The notes: generated by a model not told the origin, from the letters alone. Positions 17,637 through 24,934 are shown, counted from the first letter of the stretch. The stretch is 34,692 nucleotides of DNA from an uncultured Oscillospiraceae bacterium (GCA_947589545.1 CANQBA010000043.1:1-34692); one strand, 5' to 3'. Made by a program: numbers and translations.

Positions 17637-19805
17637 ATGATTGAAACTAACCTCATACCCTTCACCTTCGCCAAAGACGAACTTGAACTCAGCCTGGTCG
17701 TTCATACCGATAAACGTCCGGGCAAGGAGCACTATAAGCCTTTGATGAAAGAGGAGTTCCCCGAAACATTATTGAAGGGTAATGAGAAGCGTCTCAAGAA
17801 GATTGAGCGGTTGTACACCAATTTTGGCGAACCTGACAAGGTCGATTTCAAAACAACTATCAAGCTGTCTGAGCAGCCGATGTTTTCGCTGCATTATGCA
17901 CGCCACATTCTTCGCCACTATTTTGAGACCATCCCCAATGCCATAGTTTCCAGCGACTTTGTTCGTGACATTTCTGTATGGCTTCCGGCAAAAGATCAGA
18001 ACGATTCTCGTTTCAAGGTTTATTTTGACTTCAAGGTCAAGGTACAGTATGGCCACATGACGGAAGGTCCCGAGCTGATTGTTACCTACAACGGCATATC
18101 GCGTGTGCTGAGTCAGTCTGTTTCAAGCTTGATTAGTATCGACCCTTCACATTTCTCGTCGGTGGTCTATGAGGGGCATACATATCGTTATGATGATAAG
18201 GAAGCACCATTCCAAAACAATCCCGCTGAAGCATATCCGGTCGTTAACAAAGACCTTGAAGATGACTTTGAATTGCCCTTGACGGAGCGCCCTCAGGATA
18301 ATAAGTATGCCCGAGTCGACAAGATGGTATCTGGATTCTGTAAGAGGTATCTCTTCGGAGGGAAGCTGGACAATTCCATCATCATTAAGCGAGGGAACGG
18401 ATTCTATACACTACCCGACGACAAGGTCAAGATGCTCCCAAAAGGGGCATCAGACCTCCTTTTTACCGACAAAAATGGCAATATCAAAGTAGAGCAGGAT
18501 ATTGTTCAGGGATTCAAGAACATCGGTCCCTATGCCAAGGCCGATATTGAGGGCCTAAAGATTTTCTTCATCTACCAGAAGGATTCCGGAGAAGCGGCAA
18601 GAGATTTCCTGCTCAATGCTCTGCAGAATGGAGCGATAGACGCTTCTTTTGTCAATCAATTTGGGAAGACGGTAAACTATACCAAGATACGCTCACTCGC
18701 AAGAGCCATAAAGCATACCTTCACGTATGATACCGATGGAGACGTGGAGTTTACAAGTTTGGAAACTGCGATTTCAGAAGTCGAAGCCAAACTGATGCAA
18801 AAGACAATAGATCCTCATTTCACTTACCTGGCCTTCTACGTCAGCCCTATCAGCAAGGAGAGCTGGAGTAGCCAATACCGGCAGGTAGTTTATGCGGGTA
18901 TCAAAGAACAGTGCATCCGACATTTCGTGACCGTGCAGGGGTTCTTCCAAGACCGTATCAACGATGGAGATGGTCTCGCCTATTCCTTCACTAATATCCA
19001 TACTGCTATCCTGGGCAAAATCGGCGGTATTCCCTGGAAGATTAAGACCGAAACGCCCGAGGACCTGATCATAGGCGTGGGCGCATTCTACTCAAGGAAG
19101 AAAGACAAACGGTACCTTGGCAGCGCTTTTTGCTTCGACGGAACAGGCATTATGAAGGAGTTCTCCTGTATACAGGAAAAAGACCGTGACGACCTTGTAG
19201 CCAAGATCAAAAAGGCCCTTGAAGGCTTCCTTGAGAATATGGGCGGCGTCCTTCCCCGTCGCATCATCATCCACTTCTACAAGGAGATGAGCAAACGAGA
19301 CTGGGAACCTATCTTTGATATGCTGACTAACTTTGGCGTTGAAGAAATACCAGTTATCGTTGTCACTATCGGCAAGAACGAATCAAAGGACATCCTCGGC
19401 ATCAAGCGTGACTGTAACGACCTGATGCCCCTTGCCGGCACATACTTCAAAGTCGGCGGACAAACATGGCTTCTTTACAACAACTCGAAAACCAATCAGA
19501 AAGCGTGGGACGAGATGGTAGCAAGGAAGACGAAAAGCCACTCTGAAGCAAAAATTCCATACCATTTTCCTATCAAGGTTAGATTCGATTGCCGCAATGC
19601 TGATGTCCTTAATGATGAAGCAACAATCGAGGACCTTCTTAAGCATATCTTTCAGCTCTCTCGTATGTACTGGAAGTCGGTTGACCAGCAGAATATCCCA
19701 ATCACCATCAGGTACCCCTCGCTATTAACCGAGTTTTTGCCCTACTTCCGTTACGAAGAAATTCCGAATCCTGAGTTTGGTTGCAAAACCCTCTGGTTCC
19801 TATAA
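17637..19805 (+). CDS. prokaryotic Argonaute (Piwi-domain protein), predicted catalytically dead
   Basis: This is a 722-residue protein. Residues 1-320 would cover N/linker (and perhaps reduced PAZ) regions. The MID domain at about 330-460 keeps the guide 5'-phosphate set Y419-x3-K423-x10-Q434 and K461, the last within KIGGIPWK. The 4- and 11-residue steps match those of known long Argonautes. The PIWI domain follows: LIIGVG482 where active enzymes have an Asp (IGxD), RRIIIHFYKEM where the second Asp would lie (usual RDG), and a C-terminal IRYPSLLTEFLPYF. At least two of the four catalytic positions are therefore lost, giving a guide-binding, non-slicing protein. Length suits a long-B-type pAgo. 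It lies 10 bases after the 949-aa gene in the BREX operon, which is unusual. Confidence 0.88.
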   Translation: MIETNLIPFTFAKDELELSLVVHTDKRPGKEHYKPLMKEEFPETLLKGNEKRLKKIERLYTNFGEPDKVDFKTTIKLSEQPMFSLHYARHILRHYFETIPNAIVSSDFVRDISVWLPAKDQNDSRFKVYFDFKVKVQYGHMTEGPELIVTYNGISRVLSQSVSSLISIDPSHFSSVVYEGHTYRYDDKEAPFQNNPAEAYPVVNKDLEDDFELPLTERPQDNKYARVDKMVSGFCKRYLFGGKLDNSIIIKRGNGFYTLPDDKVKMLPKGASDLLFTDKNGNIKVEQDIVQGFKNIGPYAKADIEGLKIFFIYQKDSGEAARDFLLNALQNGAIDASFVNQFGKTVNYTKIRSLARAIKHTFTYDTDGDVEFTSLETAISEVEAKLMQKTIDPHFTYLAFYVSPISKESWSSQYRQVVYAGIKEQCIRHFVTVQGFFQDRINDGDGLAYSFTNIHTAILGKIGGIPWKIKTETPEDLIIGVGAFYSRKKDKRYLGSAFCFDGTGIMKEFSCIQEKDRDDLVAKIKKALEGFLENMGGVLPRRIIIHFYKEMSKRDWEPIFDMLTNFGVEEIPVIVVTIGKNESKDILGIKRDCNDLMPLAGTYFKVGGQTWLLYNNSKTNQKAWDEMVARKTKSHSEAKIPYHFPIKVRFDCRNADVLNDEATIEDLLKHIFQLSRMYWKSVDQQNIPITIRYPSLLTEFLPYFRYEEIPNPEFGCKTLWFL

Positions 19806-19813
19806 CGCCAATT

Positions 19814-19841
19814 CGCCAATTCCGCCAGTGGCGGTTTTGGC
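19814..19841. repeat. hairpin leader and motif copy 2
   Basis: GCCAA-TT-CCGCC-AGT-GGCGG-TT-TTGGC (19815-19841) folds into a two-part stem with symmetrical TT/TT internal loop. AAAAAAG follows, not a T-run, so it is not a standard + strand terminator. It fills the 53-base gap between the Piwi stop and the next start. Bases 19814-19833 match 3351-3370 at 19 of 20 positions. It may reduce expression of the downstream gene, protect mRNA, or mark an insertion edge. Confidence 0.55.
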
Positions 19842-19858
19842 AAAAAAGATAATCAGCA

Positions 19859-21067
19859 ATGACGAAACTCAACGACATACTCTACGCTAGAGATAGATTG
19901 GCTCTGGAAGATCCTTATGCAGAAGCCTTCCGCTTCATTCGTGATAAAATTCTGCTTGGTGCGACGAATGAGGAGATAATGGACGACTTCCGTGTTCTCC
20001 ATTGTACAATTCCAGAAGTATATAGTGTTTCGCGAGGTTGTGGATTGACATTCGAAGTGCTTGAACGGTTTCGGTCTGGCATTGAGTTGGATTCGGTGTT
20101 CACTGTTACAATGGAAGGTGAGAGTACATCACAGAAACCGTACACGGCACAGTTCGTTACTGTAAAGAAGACTCCAGATGCACATAGCACGGTGCCCTCG
20201 GCATCTACACCAGCTCCCTTGCAGAAGAGCAAAAAAGATATATTGCCCGCTTTTCGACTCGTTAGACAGCGCCTTTCTGAGGGCTGGTCATATGATCAGA
20301 TAATCGACGAATTCGTGCAGCTCGAAGCATCAGGCCATAAAGAGTATCGGAGTAAACAAGGCAGGCCAATCACAAAGGCCATTTTGAGTCATTGGGCAAA
20401 AGAACTCGGGTACGACGTAAGGCCAGGCGGCAAAGCCAAGGACAACCTTGATAAGTGGAAAGATACTAGCGAAGGTTATCAGTGGTTTAAGGCCCAGGTC
20501 CTTGCTGGCGTTGCTCCGGAGGCAATCATAGAGGAGTTTAACAAACGTCACGTCACTAATCCGCAGTCATATTCAACCCCGCTGGGTGCTGGCATGACCG
20601 TCTCCACTTATAACCGCTGGCGCAAAGAAATCGTAACCGCGCACGATGATGTTGGAGCCTCCAAGCCAATCTCATTGACAGGTACGCCCTCTACTAAAAC
20701 CCCAGTCACAATATCGTCATCGCCAATCACCACAACGATGGACGACTTCTACCGCCAAAGAGGGATGTTCAGGGTTTTGGAATGGGCTCGCCTTCAAGGC
20801 TGGTGGAATGCGTGGAAGAAGAACTTCAAATCTTCATCAGATGTGCCTGTTAACGAATTTATCGATGGCCTGAAATCACCGGCAAATCTCATCGCCAGTG
20901 CGTTCCATTGGAGTCTAACTGAAGAAGGCCGCAATTACTGGACAGACGCGGAAGAAAGCCTGAAGAATCATATTAAGTCCGATGTCCGAGCTGTTATATA
21001 CGCCATCAAGCGACAAGTCACAAGAGACACGCCATATACTATAACAAAAGAACATTTTTCCTACTGA
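19859..21067 (+). CDS. 402-aa unknown protein with three HTH-like repeats
   Basis: I do not recognise the family. The N-terminal two-thirds contain three divergent copies of a unit of about 55-60 residues. They lie at about 18-75 (FRFIRDKILLGATNEEIMDDF), 128-188 (FRLVRQRLSEGWSYDQIIDEF) and 198-258 (WFKAQVLAGVAPEAIIEEF). Each continues into a Y-S or Y-R-x3-G-x-x-[IL]-T turn and a second helix, ending W-[AR]-K-E in copies 2 and 3. The pattern (helix, 'G-x-S/T-x-x-x-I', acidic-aromatic, helix) resembles repeated HTH modules. A Ser/Thr/Pro linker (about 265-290) leads to a C-terminal helical domain with paired Trp residues. It lies 53 bases after the Piwi gene, separated by a hairpin. A DNA-binding accessory role is inferred. 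Confidence 0.7.
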   Translation: MTKLNDILYARDRLALEDPYAEAFRFIRDKILLGATNEEIMDDFRVLHCTIPEVYSVSRGCGLTFEVLERFRSGIELDSVFTVTMEGESTSQKPYTAQFVTVKKTPDAHSTVPSASTPAPLQKSKKDILPAFRLVRQRLSEGWSYDQIIDEFVQLEASGHKEYRSKQGRPITKAILSHWAKELGYDVRPGGKAKDNLDKWKDTSEGYQWFKAQVLAGVAPEAIIEEFNKRHVTNPQSYSTPLGAGMTVSTYNRWRKEIVTAHDDVGASKPISLTGTPSTKTPVTISSSPITTTMDDFYRQRGMFRVLEWARLQGWWNAWKKNFKSSSDVPVNEFIDGLKSPANLIASAFHWSLTEEGRNYWTDAEESLKNHIKSDVRAVIYAIKRQVTRDTPYTITKEHFSY

Positions 21068-21288
21068 CTGGTTACGGTCAAGACATTTATGACGATGACA
21101 TCTCTCTCGACATCCTATGCGACGAGATGGGGCTCAAAGTATCAACAGAAGCCCAAAAGAATAGTTTCAAATTCAGTTTATCACCTATTCGCCCTTGAAC
21201 AGGCCAGAAAACGCAAAAAAAGCCGCACTGGTCGGAGCAGAAATAAATGAGCAATTCAATATACCGGTCAAGATAAAACGTATGTCAT
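21068..21288 (+). pseudogene. possible frameshifted remnant of a small gene
   Basis: Two protein-like stretches lie in different frames. Bases 21067-21197 read TGYGQDIYDDDISLDILCDE and continue to a stop at 21195-21197. Bases 21195-21302 read LNRPENAKKAALVGAEINEQ and continue to a stop at 21300-21302, overlapping the SIR2 start. A single frameshift near 21190 would join them into one polypeptide of about 80 residues or more ending just inside the next gene, a normal operon spacing. There is no good start codon, and I recognise no family. The alternative is plain non-coding spacer. Confidence 0.3.
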
Positions 21289-22197
21289 ATGAAGGAGAAT
21301 GATGACTATATCGATATTCCGGCTTTTTGTTCCCGTCCTCATCTTGTAATCCTCGGTGCGGGAGCAACTGTTGACGCAATTCCGAACGGAGACAAAAACG
21401 GCAAGAAGAGTTCGGTGATGAAGGGGTTTGTAGAAAAACTCGGTTTTTCTGATATGCTTGCCACTACAAACATAAATTTCACGAGTGACAATCTCGAAGA
21501 CATCTACTCCACTCTCGCAGAAAGAAAAGAATGCGAAGGTGTCAGGCTACAACTGGAAACAGCTATTTACAAGTACTTCTCATCGTTCGAACTTCCTGAC
21601 GCTATTACAAAGTATGACCTTTTGATACTTTCACTCACAAAAAAAGATTGCATTGCAACATTCAATTGGGATGGACTGATGGTAGATGCATATCGTCGAA
21701 TGATGCGTATAACCCAAGACCTTCCGGAAATGTTATTTCTTCACGGCAATGTCAAAGTTGGTTACTGTCCAGAATGCGGCAGCTTTGGATATTACAATTA
21801 TCATTGCCCAAATTGTCATACAACATTCTCCCCTTCCAAACTGCTCTATCCGGTACGTCAAAAAAATTACAACAAGGACAATTTCATCAAAGATCAGTGG
21901 GACCTATTTGAAGACTATCTGTCTTGTGCTTCAATTGTCACAATATATGGATATAGCGCACCCAAAACAGATGCAGATGCAATCGAGAAACTGAAGAACG
22001 CCTTCACAAGAATTGCAAAGATGAGATATCTTGATCAAATTCAAATCATCGAACGTCCTGGTTTCAACCACAATGAAATCAGCGATGCTTGGGAGGATTT
22101 GTCTGAGTATGTCCACGGGCACCTTAAAATTGAAGAGTCTTTCTTTGACACATATCTTGCCGAGTTCCCGCGCCGCAGTGTCGAAGGATATGTCTAG
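21289..22197 (+). CDS. SIR2-like (sirtuin-fold) protein, probably truncated by an in-frame TAG
   Basis: This is a 302-residue protein as read. SIR2 landmarks in order: LVILG23-AGAT27 (NAD-binding loop), ATFNWDG at about 123-130 (the TxNxD position), LH152-G153 (catalytic-histidine position), a zinc ribbon C160-x2-C163...C173-x2-C176, and VTIYGYSAPKTDADAIE (second nucleotide-binding strand). SIR2-like proteins in bacterial defence usually deplete NAD+ on infection. No transmembrane segment is seen. The frame stays open for 48 more codons after the TAG at 22195-22197, up to a TAG at 22342-22344, only 2 bases before abiH. The family length and spacing suggest the original gene was 351 residues. 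Composition is AT-richer than the BREX genes, suggesting separate acquisition. Confidence 0.82.
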   Translation: MKENDDYIDIPAFCSRPHLVILGAGATVDAIPNGDKNGKKSSVMKGFVEKLGFSDMLATTNINFTSDNLEDIYSTLAERKECEGVRLQLETAIYKYFSSFELPDAITKYDLLILSLTKKDCIATFNWDGLMVDAYRRMMRITQDLPEMLFLHGNVKVGYCPECGSFGYYNYHCPNCHTTFSPSKLLYPVRQKNYNKDNFIKDQWDLFEDYLSCASIVTIYGYSAPKTDADAIEKLKNAFTRIAKMRYLDQIQIIERPGFNHNEISDAWEDLSEYVHGHLKIEESFFDTYLAEFPRRSVEGYV

Positions 22198-22344
22198 AGA
22201 AATATTACTGGATGGTGGGGCCCCTCAAACAAATCATTTGACAAAGAAAAGGGTGTTAATTACACGTTCGACGAACTTGAGACATTCATTTCTCCTTTGC
22301 TCTATGTAGATCCTTTCGAAAGCCTTTCGATGAAAACACTATAG
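22198..22344 (+). pseudogene. in-frame 48-codon tail of the SIR2-like gene beyond a TAG
   Basis: Directly after the TAG at 22195-22197 the same frame reads RNITGWWGPSNKSFDKEKGV and on through an acidic/aromatic YTFDELETFISPLLYVDPF segment to TAG at 22342-22344. The composition is protein-like. Including the tail reduces the gap to abiH from 149 to 2 bases. Either a recent nonsense mutation removed the C-terminus, the TAG is read through, or the base call is wrong. Confidence 0.5.
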
Positions 22345-22346
22345 TC

Positions 22347-23201
22347 ATGGATTTATTCGGCAATACATTCAAACACTCATTATTCATCATCGGAAATGGA
22401 TTTGATCTCGCCCATAGTATGGAAACATCATGGGGCGATTTTTACAAATGGCTGAAGACTACCAAACATTTCAACCTATTTAACTTCTTAGAAACGAATG
22501 TAGGTATGAAGACAGACTTATGGAAGGATTTTGAGAAAGCTCTCGGAGAATACAGTATAAATGACATTTATGATCAATGCACAGAATTTATTGAGATAGA
22601 CTATGACCATATGATGCGTTCTGCATTCGCCATAGAGGATTCACCGGACATTGAGTTATTGCCTCGCAAAGAAGAATTGGTCAGATGTTTCTCGGAATGG
22701 GTGGAAGGTCTTTGGATTTCAAATGAGCCTCTATCTATTGAAATTCCTACGGATGCAAGATACTTGACATTTAATTACACCGAAACTTTAGAGATATTAT
22801 ACGGAATCCCAACTGAGAATATCCTTCATATCCACGGCACACTTTTCAATCCAATCTTTGGACACGGGAATTACTGCGGCAGTTATGATAATGAATCAGA
22901 TACGGAATATCAGATTGCGGCAAAAGAAAAAATCATCGGTGTTATGAATGATTTGCACAAGGATGTAAATGGGATTATTGCAGAACACAAAGAATACTTT
23001 GAATCATTGTACGATGTAGACCAGATCATCGTTCGTGGAATCTCCTATGGCGAAATTGATTACCCATATTTTGTGAGGATAAATGAAGTGGTGTCAGAAG
23101 ATTGTACATGGGAATTGGGGTGGCATACGGAAAACGACAAGAATGCCGCTTCTTCCATCGCAAATACGCTCGGTATCAAATCAGAACTTTTCTGCTTTTA
23201 A
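22347..23201 (+). CDS. abiH: AbiH-family phage abortive-infection protein
   Basis: This is a 284-residue protein. The N-terminus has the family hallmark FIIG16-NGFDLAH23 with T/S-W-GDFYKWLK after it. The middle has YLTFNYTETLEILYG (about 137-151) and ENILHIHGTL, which match both AbiH and the SIR2-like nucleotide-binding fold. The C-terminal half has IIVRGISYGEIDYPYF. AbiH proteins confer abortive phage resistance; the molecular mechanism is not settled, though the fold suggests nucleotide binding. The gene is next to the SIR2-like gene (2 bases from the end of its tail), so the pair may be a two-gene module or two Abi systems cloned together. The stop is followed by 73 bases of AT-rich spacer and then the first 210-bp repeat. 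Confidence 0.82.
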   Translation: MDLFGNTFKHSLFIIGNGFDLAHSMETSWGDFYKWLKTTKHFNLFNFLETNVGMKTDLWKDFEKALGEYSINDIYDQCTEFIEIDYDHMMRSAFAIEDSPDIELLPRKEELVRCFSEWVEGLWISNEPLSIEIPTDARYLTFNYTETLEILYGIPTENILHIHGTLFNPIFGHGNYCGSYDNESDTEYQIAAKEKIIGVMNDLHKDVNGIIAEHKEYFESLYDVDQIIVRGISYGEIDYPYFVRINEVVSEDCTWELGWHTENDKNAASSIANTLGIKSELFCF

Positions 23202-23274
23202 CAATTGACCAAACTGCATAGAATATCGTACTTCAAAGAATTAGGATTAATAATAGAACAAGAATACACAATGC

Positions 23275-23484
23275 GGTCAAGCCCTTCTTCCTCCGCTAAA
23301 GCTCCGTCAGAAAGGCTTGGTTCCAGCCACTGCGGCACTTCGCGCCTTCGTGACTTCCACTTCATCGAGTTATGCCCGGCAGACATTCCCGTCTGGCTGA
23401 ACGCCAGCCGTGAAAGACTGCTTCGGGCTCCACGGCCACTCCGCCTTCGCCTACGTTGCCAACAAGGAAATAGGTGTCGGTCAG
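23275..23484. repeat. 210-bp direct repeat, copy A (truncated piece of the 2.2-kb structured region)
   Basis: It aligns with 24951-25160 over exactly 210 bases without gaps; by eye I count 18 differences (about 91% identity). It begins GGTCAAGCCC and ends GTCGGTCAG. In copy B the GTCGGT at the end pairs with ACCGAC at 25188-25193; in copy A that partner is absent and amidase coding sequence begins instead. Copy A is thus a broken-off 5' part of the longer element. It also loses the GCC/GGC hairpin around CTTCG that copy B keeps (23452 region). Confidence 0.85.
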
Positions 23485-23860
23485 GGCTTCAAATGTATTG
23501 CTTGTCAGCATCCACGTCAATGCTTCTGGATCTGACGGGAAATGGCATTCAGCTTCGGGCTGGTCTGCATTCACAACTCCTGGAATCACTCGAGCTGATA
23601 TGCTTGCCTATGACTTGTATGAGGCGGCGAAGAAGTATCTGGCTGGTCAGAAGATACGCTTGTTCAATGGACCAAAAGAGCCGGATTTCGAGAAAAACTT
23701 CTATATCCTACGCCATACCAAGTGTGCGGCTGTGCTTACCGAGAATATGTTCCAGGATTGCCGGAAAGATGTGGAATTCCTTCAGAGCCATGCAGGGATG
23801 GAAGCAATCACGATGCTTCACATCGAAGGAATTGAATATTTGTGCAATTATGATGAATAA
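23474..23860 (+). pseudogene. N-acetylmuramoyl-L-alanine amidase (Amidase_3), N-terminus missing
   Basis: From about 23489 the frame encodes the C-terminal two-thirds of a zinc amidase of the Amidase_3 family: NVLLVSIHVNASGSDGKW (zinc-ligand His), SGWSAFTT, ITRADMLAYDLYEAAKKYL, NFYILRHTKCAAVLTENMF (catalytic Glu), and a closing DCRKDVEFLQS block. The usual first 60-70 residues, with the first zinc His and Glu ligands, are missing. The frame has a TAG at 23471-23473 and upstream sequence is the 210-bp repeat. A GTG at 23474 could start a 128-residue peptide, but this would lack two zinc ligands. Amidases of this type usually lie next to the VirE/DUF3987 genes in Bacteroidales, so this is probably the element's original amidase, cut by insertion. 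Confidence 0.8.
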
Positions 23861-23874
23861 TGGCTTTTTTAATG

Positions 23875-23882
23875 TAAATTTG
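23875..23882 (+). promoter_or_regulatory. -7 box upstream of the YfbU gene
   Basis: TAAATTTG fits TAnnTTTG exactly and lies 24 bases before the ATG at 23907. No TTTG is present at the correct -33 spacing, so this is weaker than the promoters at 4799 and 29050. Confidence 0.4.
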
Positions 23883-23906
23883 CTATCATCTTAAACGTAT
23901 CATCTT

Positions 23907-24482
23907 ATGGCAGACCGCATTACACTTGACAAAAAAGAACGATTGTTTTTGTCGAATCAGTTGGAGATTCTGAAGAATCAACAAATTATTATTAATTCAA
24001 TATCAAGTGGGGAAGAATCCGAAGTTGACACTTCTTACTATGACAATCAGATTAAAGCACTAAGAGAGGGATTTGAACTTCACTACGAAGATGCATTCGA
24101 GGGCATATATGATGGGTTATCCATTGAAGATTGCAAATTCGTTCTGGATGTTCTTGAGATGTACCGCGGTATTACATACTCATATATGGCGTTAAAAAGA
24201 GATAGCAAACTTAACAAATTAGGTGATAGTGATATAGCGTTCCCGGGATTTGATTTAAATACTGAAACGGAATACTATTCGTATTGTAAGTACTTTATAT
24301 TAGATCTTGATAGATATTCCGAGATACAAGAATACGCAGGAAAGTATTTCGATTATAATAGCCATACAAGCACGACAATACCAAAATATAGGCGACAATT
24401 AATGATATGGCAGGAGTATGAGTCTTTAGAAAATCGATATTTAATGACAGAGGATCAACTTATTAATCTTCTTAAGGCATGA
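23907..24482 (+). CDS. YfbU-family protein
   Basis: This is a 191-residue protein. It follows the YfbU domain along its whole length: an N-terminal ERLFLSNQLEILK helix, then an insert of about 20 residues, the FELHYEDAFEGI...LSIEDCKFVLDVLEMYRGITYSY core, the PGFDLNTETEYYSYCKYFILDLDRYSE block, and YRRQLMIWQEYESLENRYLMTEDQLINLL at the end. E. coli YfbU is an uncharacterised, mostly helical protein of about 164 residues. Here it is strongly AT-rich relative to the surrounding element and its stop overlaps the next gene by 4 bases (ATGA). The pair lies between the two 210-bp repeats. A defence or toxin-antitoxin-like role is only inferred from context. Confidence 0.85.
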   Translation: MADRITLDKKERLFLSNQLEILKNQQIIINSISSGEESEVDTSYYDNQIKALREGFELHYEDAFEGIYDGLSIEDCKFVLDVLEMYRGITYSYMALKRDSKLNKLGDSDIAFPGFDLNTETEYYSYCKYFILDLDRYSEIQEYAGKYFDYNSHTSTTIPKYRRQLMIWQEYESLENRYLMTEDQLINLLKA

Positions 24483-24934
24483 TGGATACTTGGACAATAA
24501 TAGGCGCCGTGGCATCACTAGTCGGTGCTGCAATAGCAATATGGCAAGCCTGTGTGGCAAAGAAGAATGCTAAGATAGTATTAAAAGTTAAGGAAGATAT
24601 CAGAAATAAGAATAAATCTCTGGTCCTTACAAAACTTAACGGCAGCACTAAGGAATTGATAGATAAATTAATCAGGACTAGAGGAAAAGAGAAAAAACCT
24701 TCTGATATTAAGAAGCTCTTAGAAAGTTACTCACCTGACTTATCGGAAGCTGTTGGTGTGCTAAAGGAAGAAGAAAAAGATGCCTTGTCAAAACATAAGG
24801 AACAAATAAAGAACTATATAGGGGACTTAACCGAAGACTGTTCAATAGAGAATGTTCTTGACAAAATAAGTGCGGAACTAAATGATATCATAAGCGACTT
24901 GTCTTCAATTATATCAGAACAAACATTTGGTTGA
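24479..24934 (+). CDS. small membrane-anchored helical protein coupled to YfbU
   Basis: This is a 151-residue protein (or 150 if the second Met at 24482 is used). Residues 5-25 form one hydrophobic transmembrane segment (TIIGAVASLVGAAIAIWQA) followed by a Lys-rich stretch, so the remainder is expected in the cytoplasm. The body (30-151) is helical and strongly charged with heptad-like spacing, ending in ISAELNDIISDLSSIIS. I recognise no named family. It overlaps the YfbU gene by ATGA, implying translational coupling and probably physical partnership. Such TM plus coiled-coil proteins often serve as membrane-disrupting effectors in defence pairs, but no direct evidence is seen here. Confidence 0.7.
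   Translation: MMDTWTIIGAVASLVGAAIAIWQACVAKKNAKIVLKVKEDIRNKNKSLVLTKLNGSTKELIDKLIRTRGKEKKPSDIKKLLESYSPDLSEAVGVLKEEEKDALSKHKEQIKNYIGDLTEDCSIENVLDKISAELNDIISDLSSIISEQTFG

Noticed and set aside
17637-22197. SPARSA (short Argonaute with SIR2-APAZ)
   Set aside because: The Argonaute is longer than short pAgos, the SIR2-like gene is separated by a 402-aa gene and spacer, and no APAZ region is seen in it.
23205-23894. A 229-residue frame starting after abiH
   Set aside because: It runs through repeat copy A and then out of frame across the recognisable amidase sequence; low-complexity composition.
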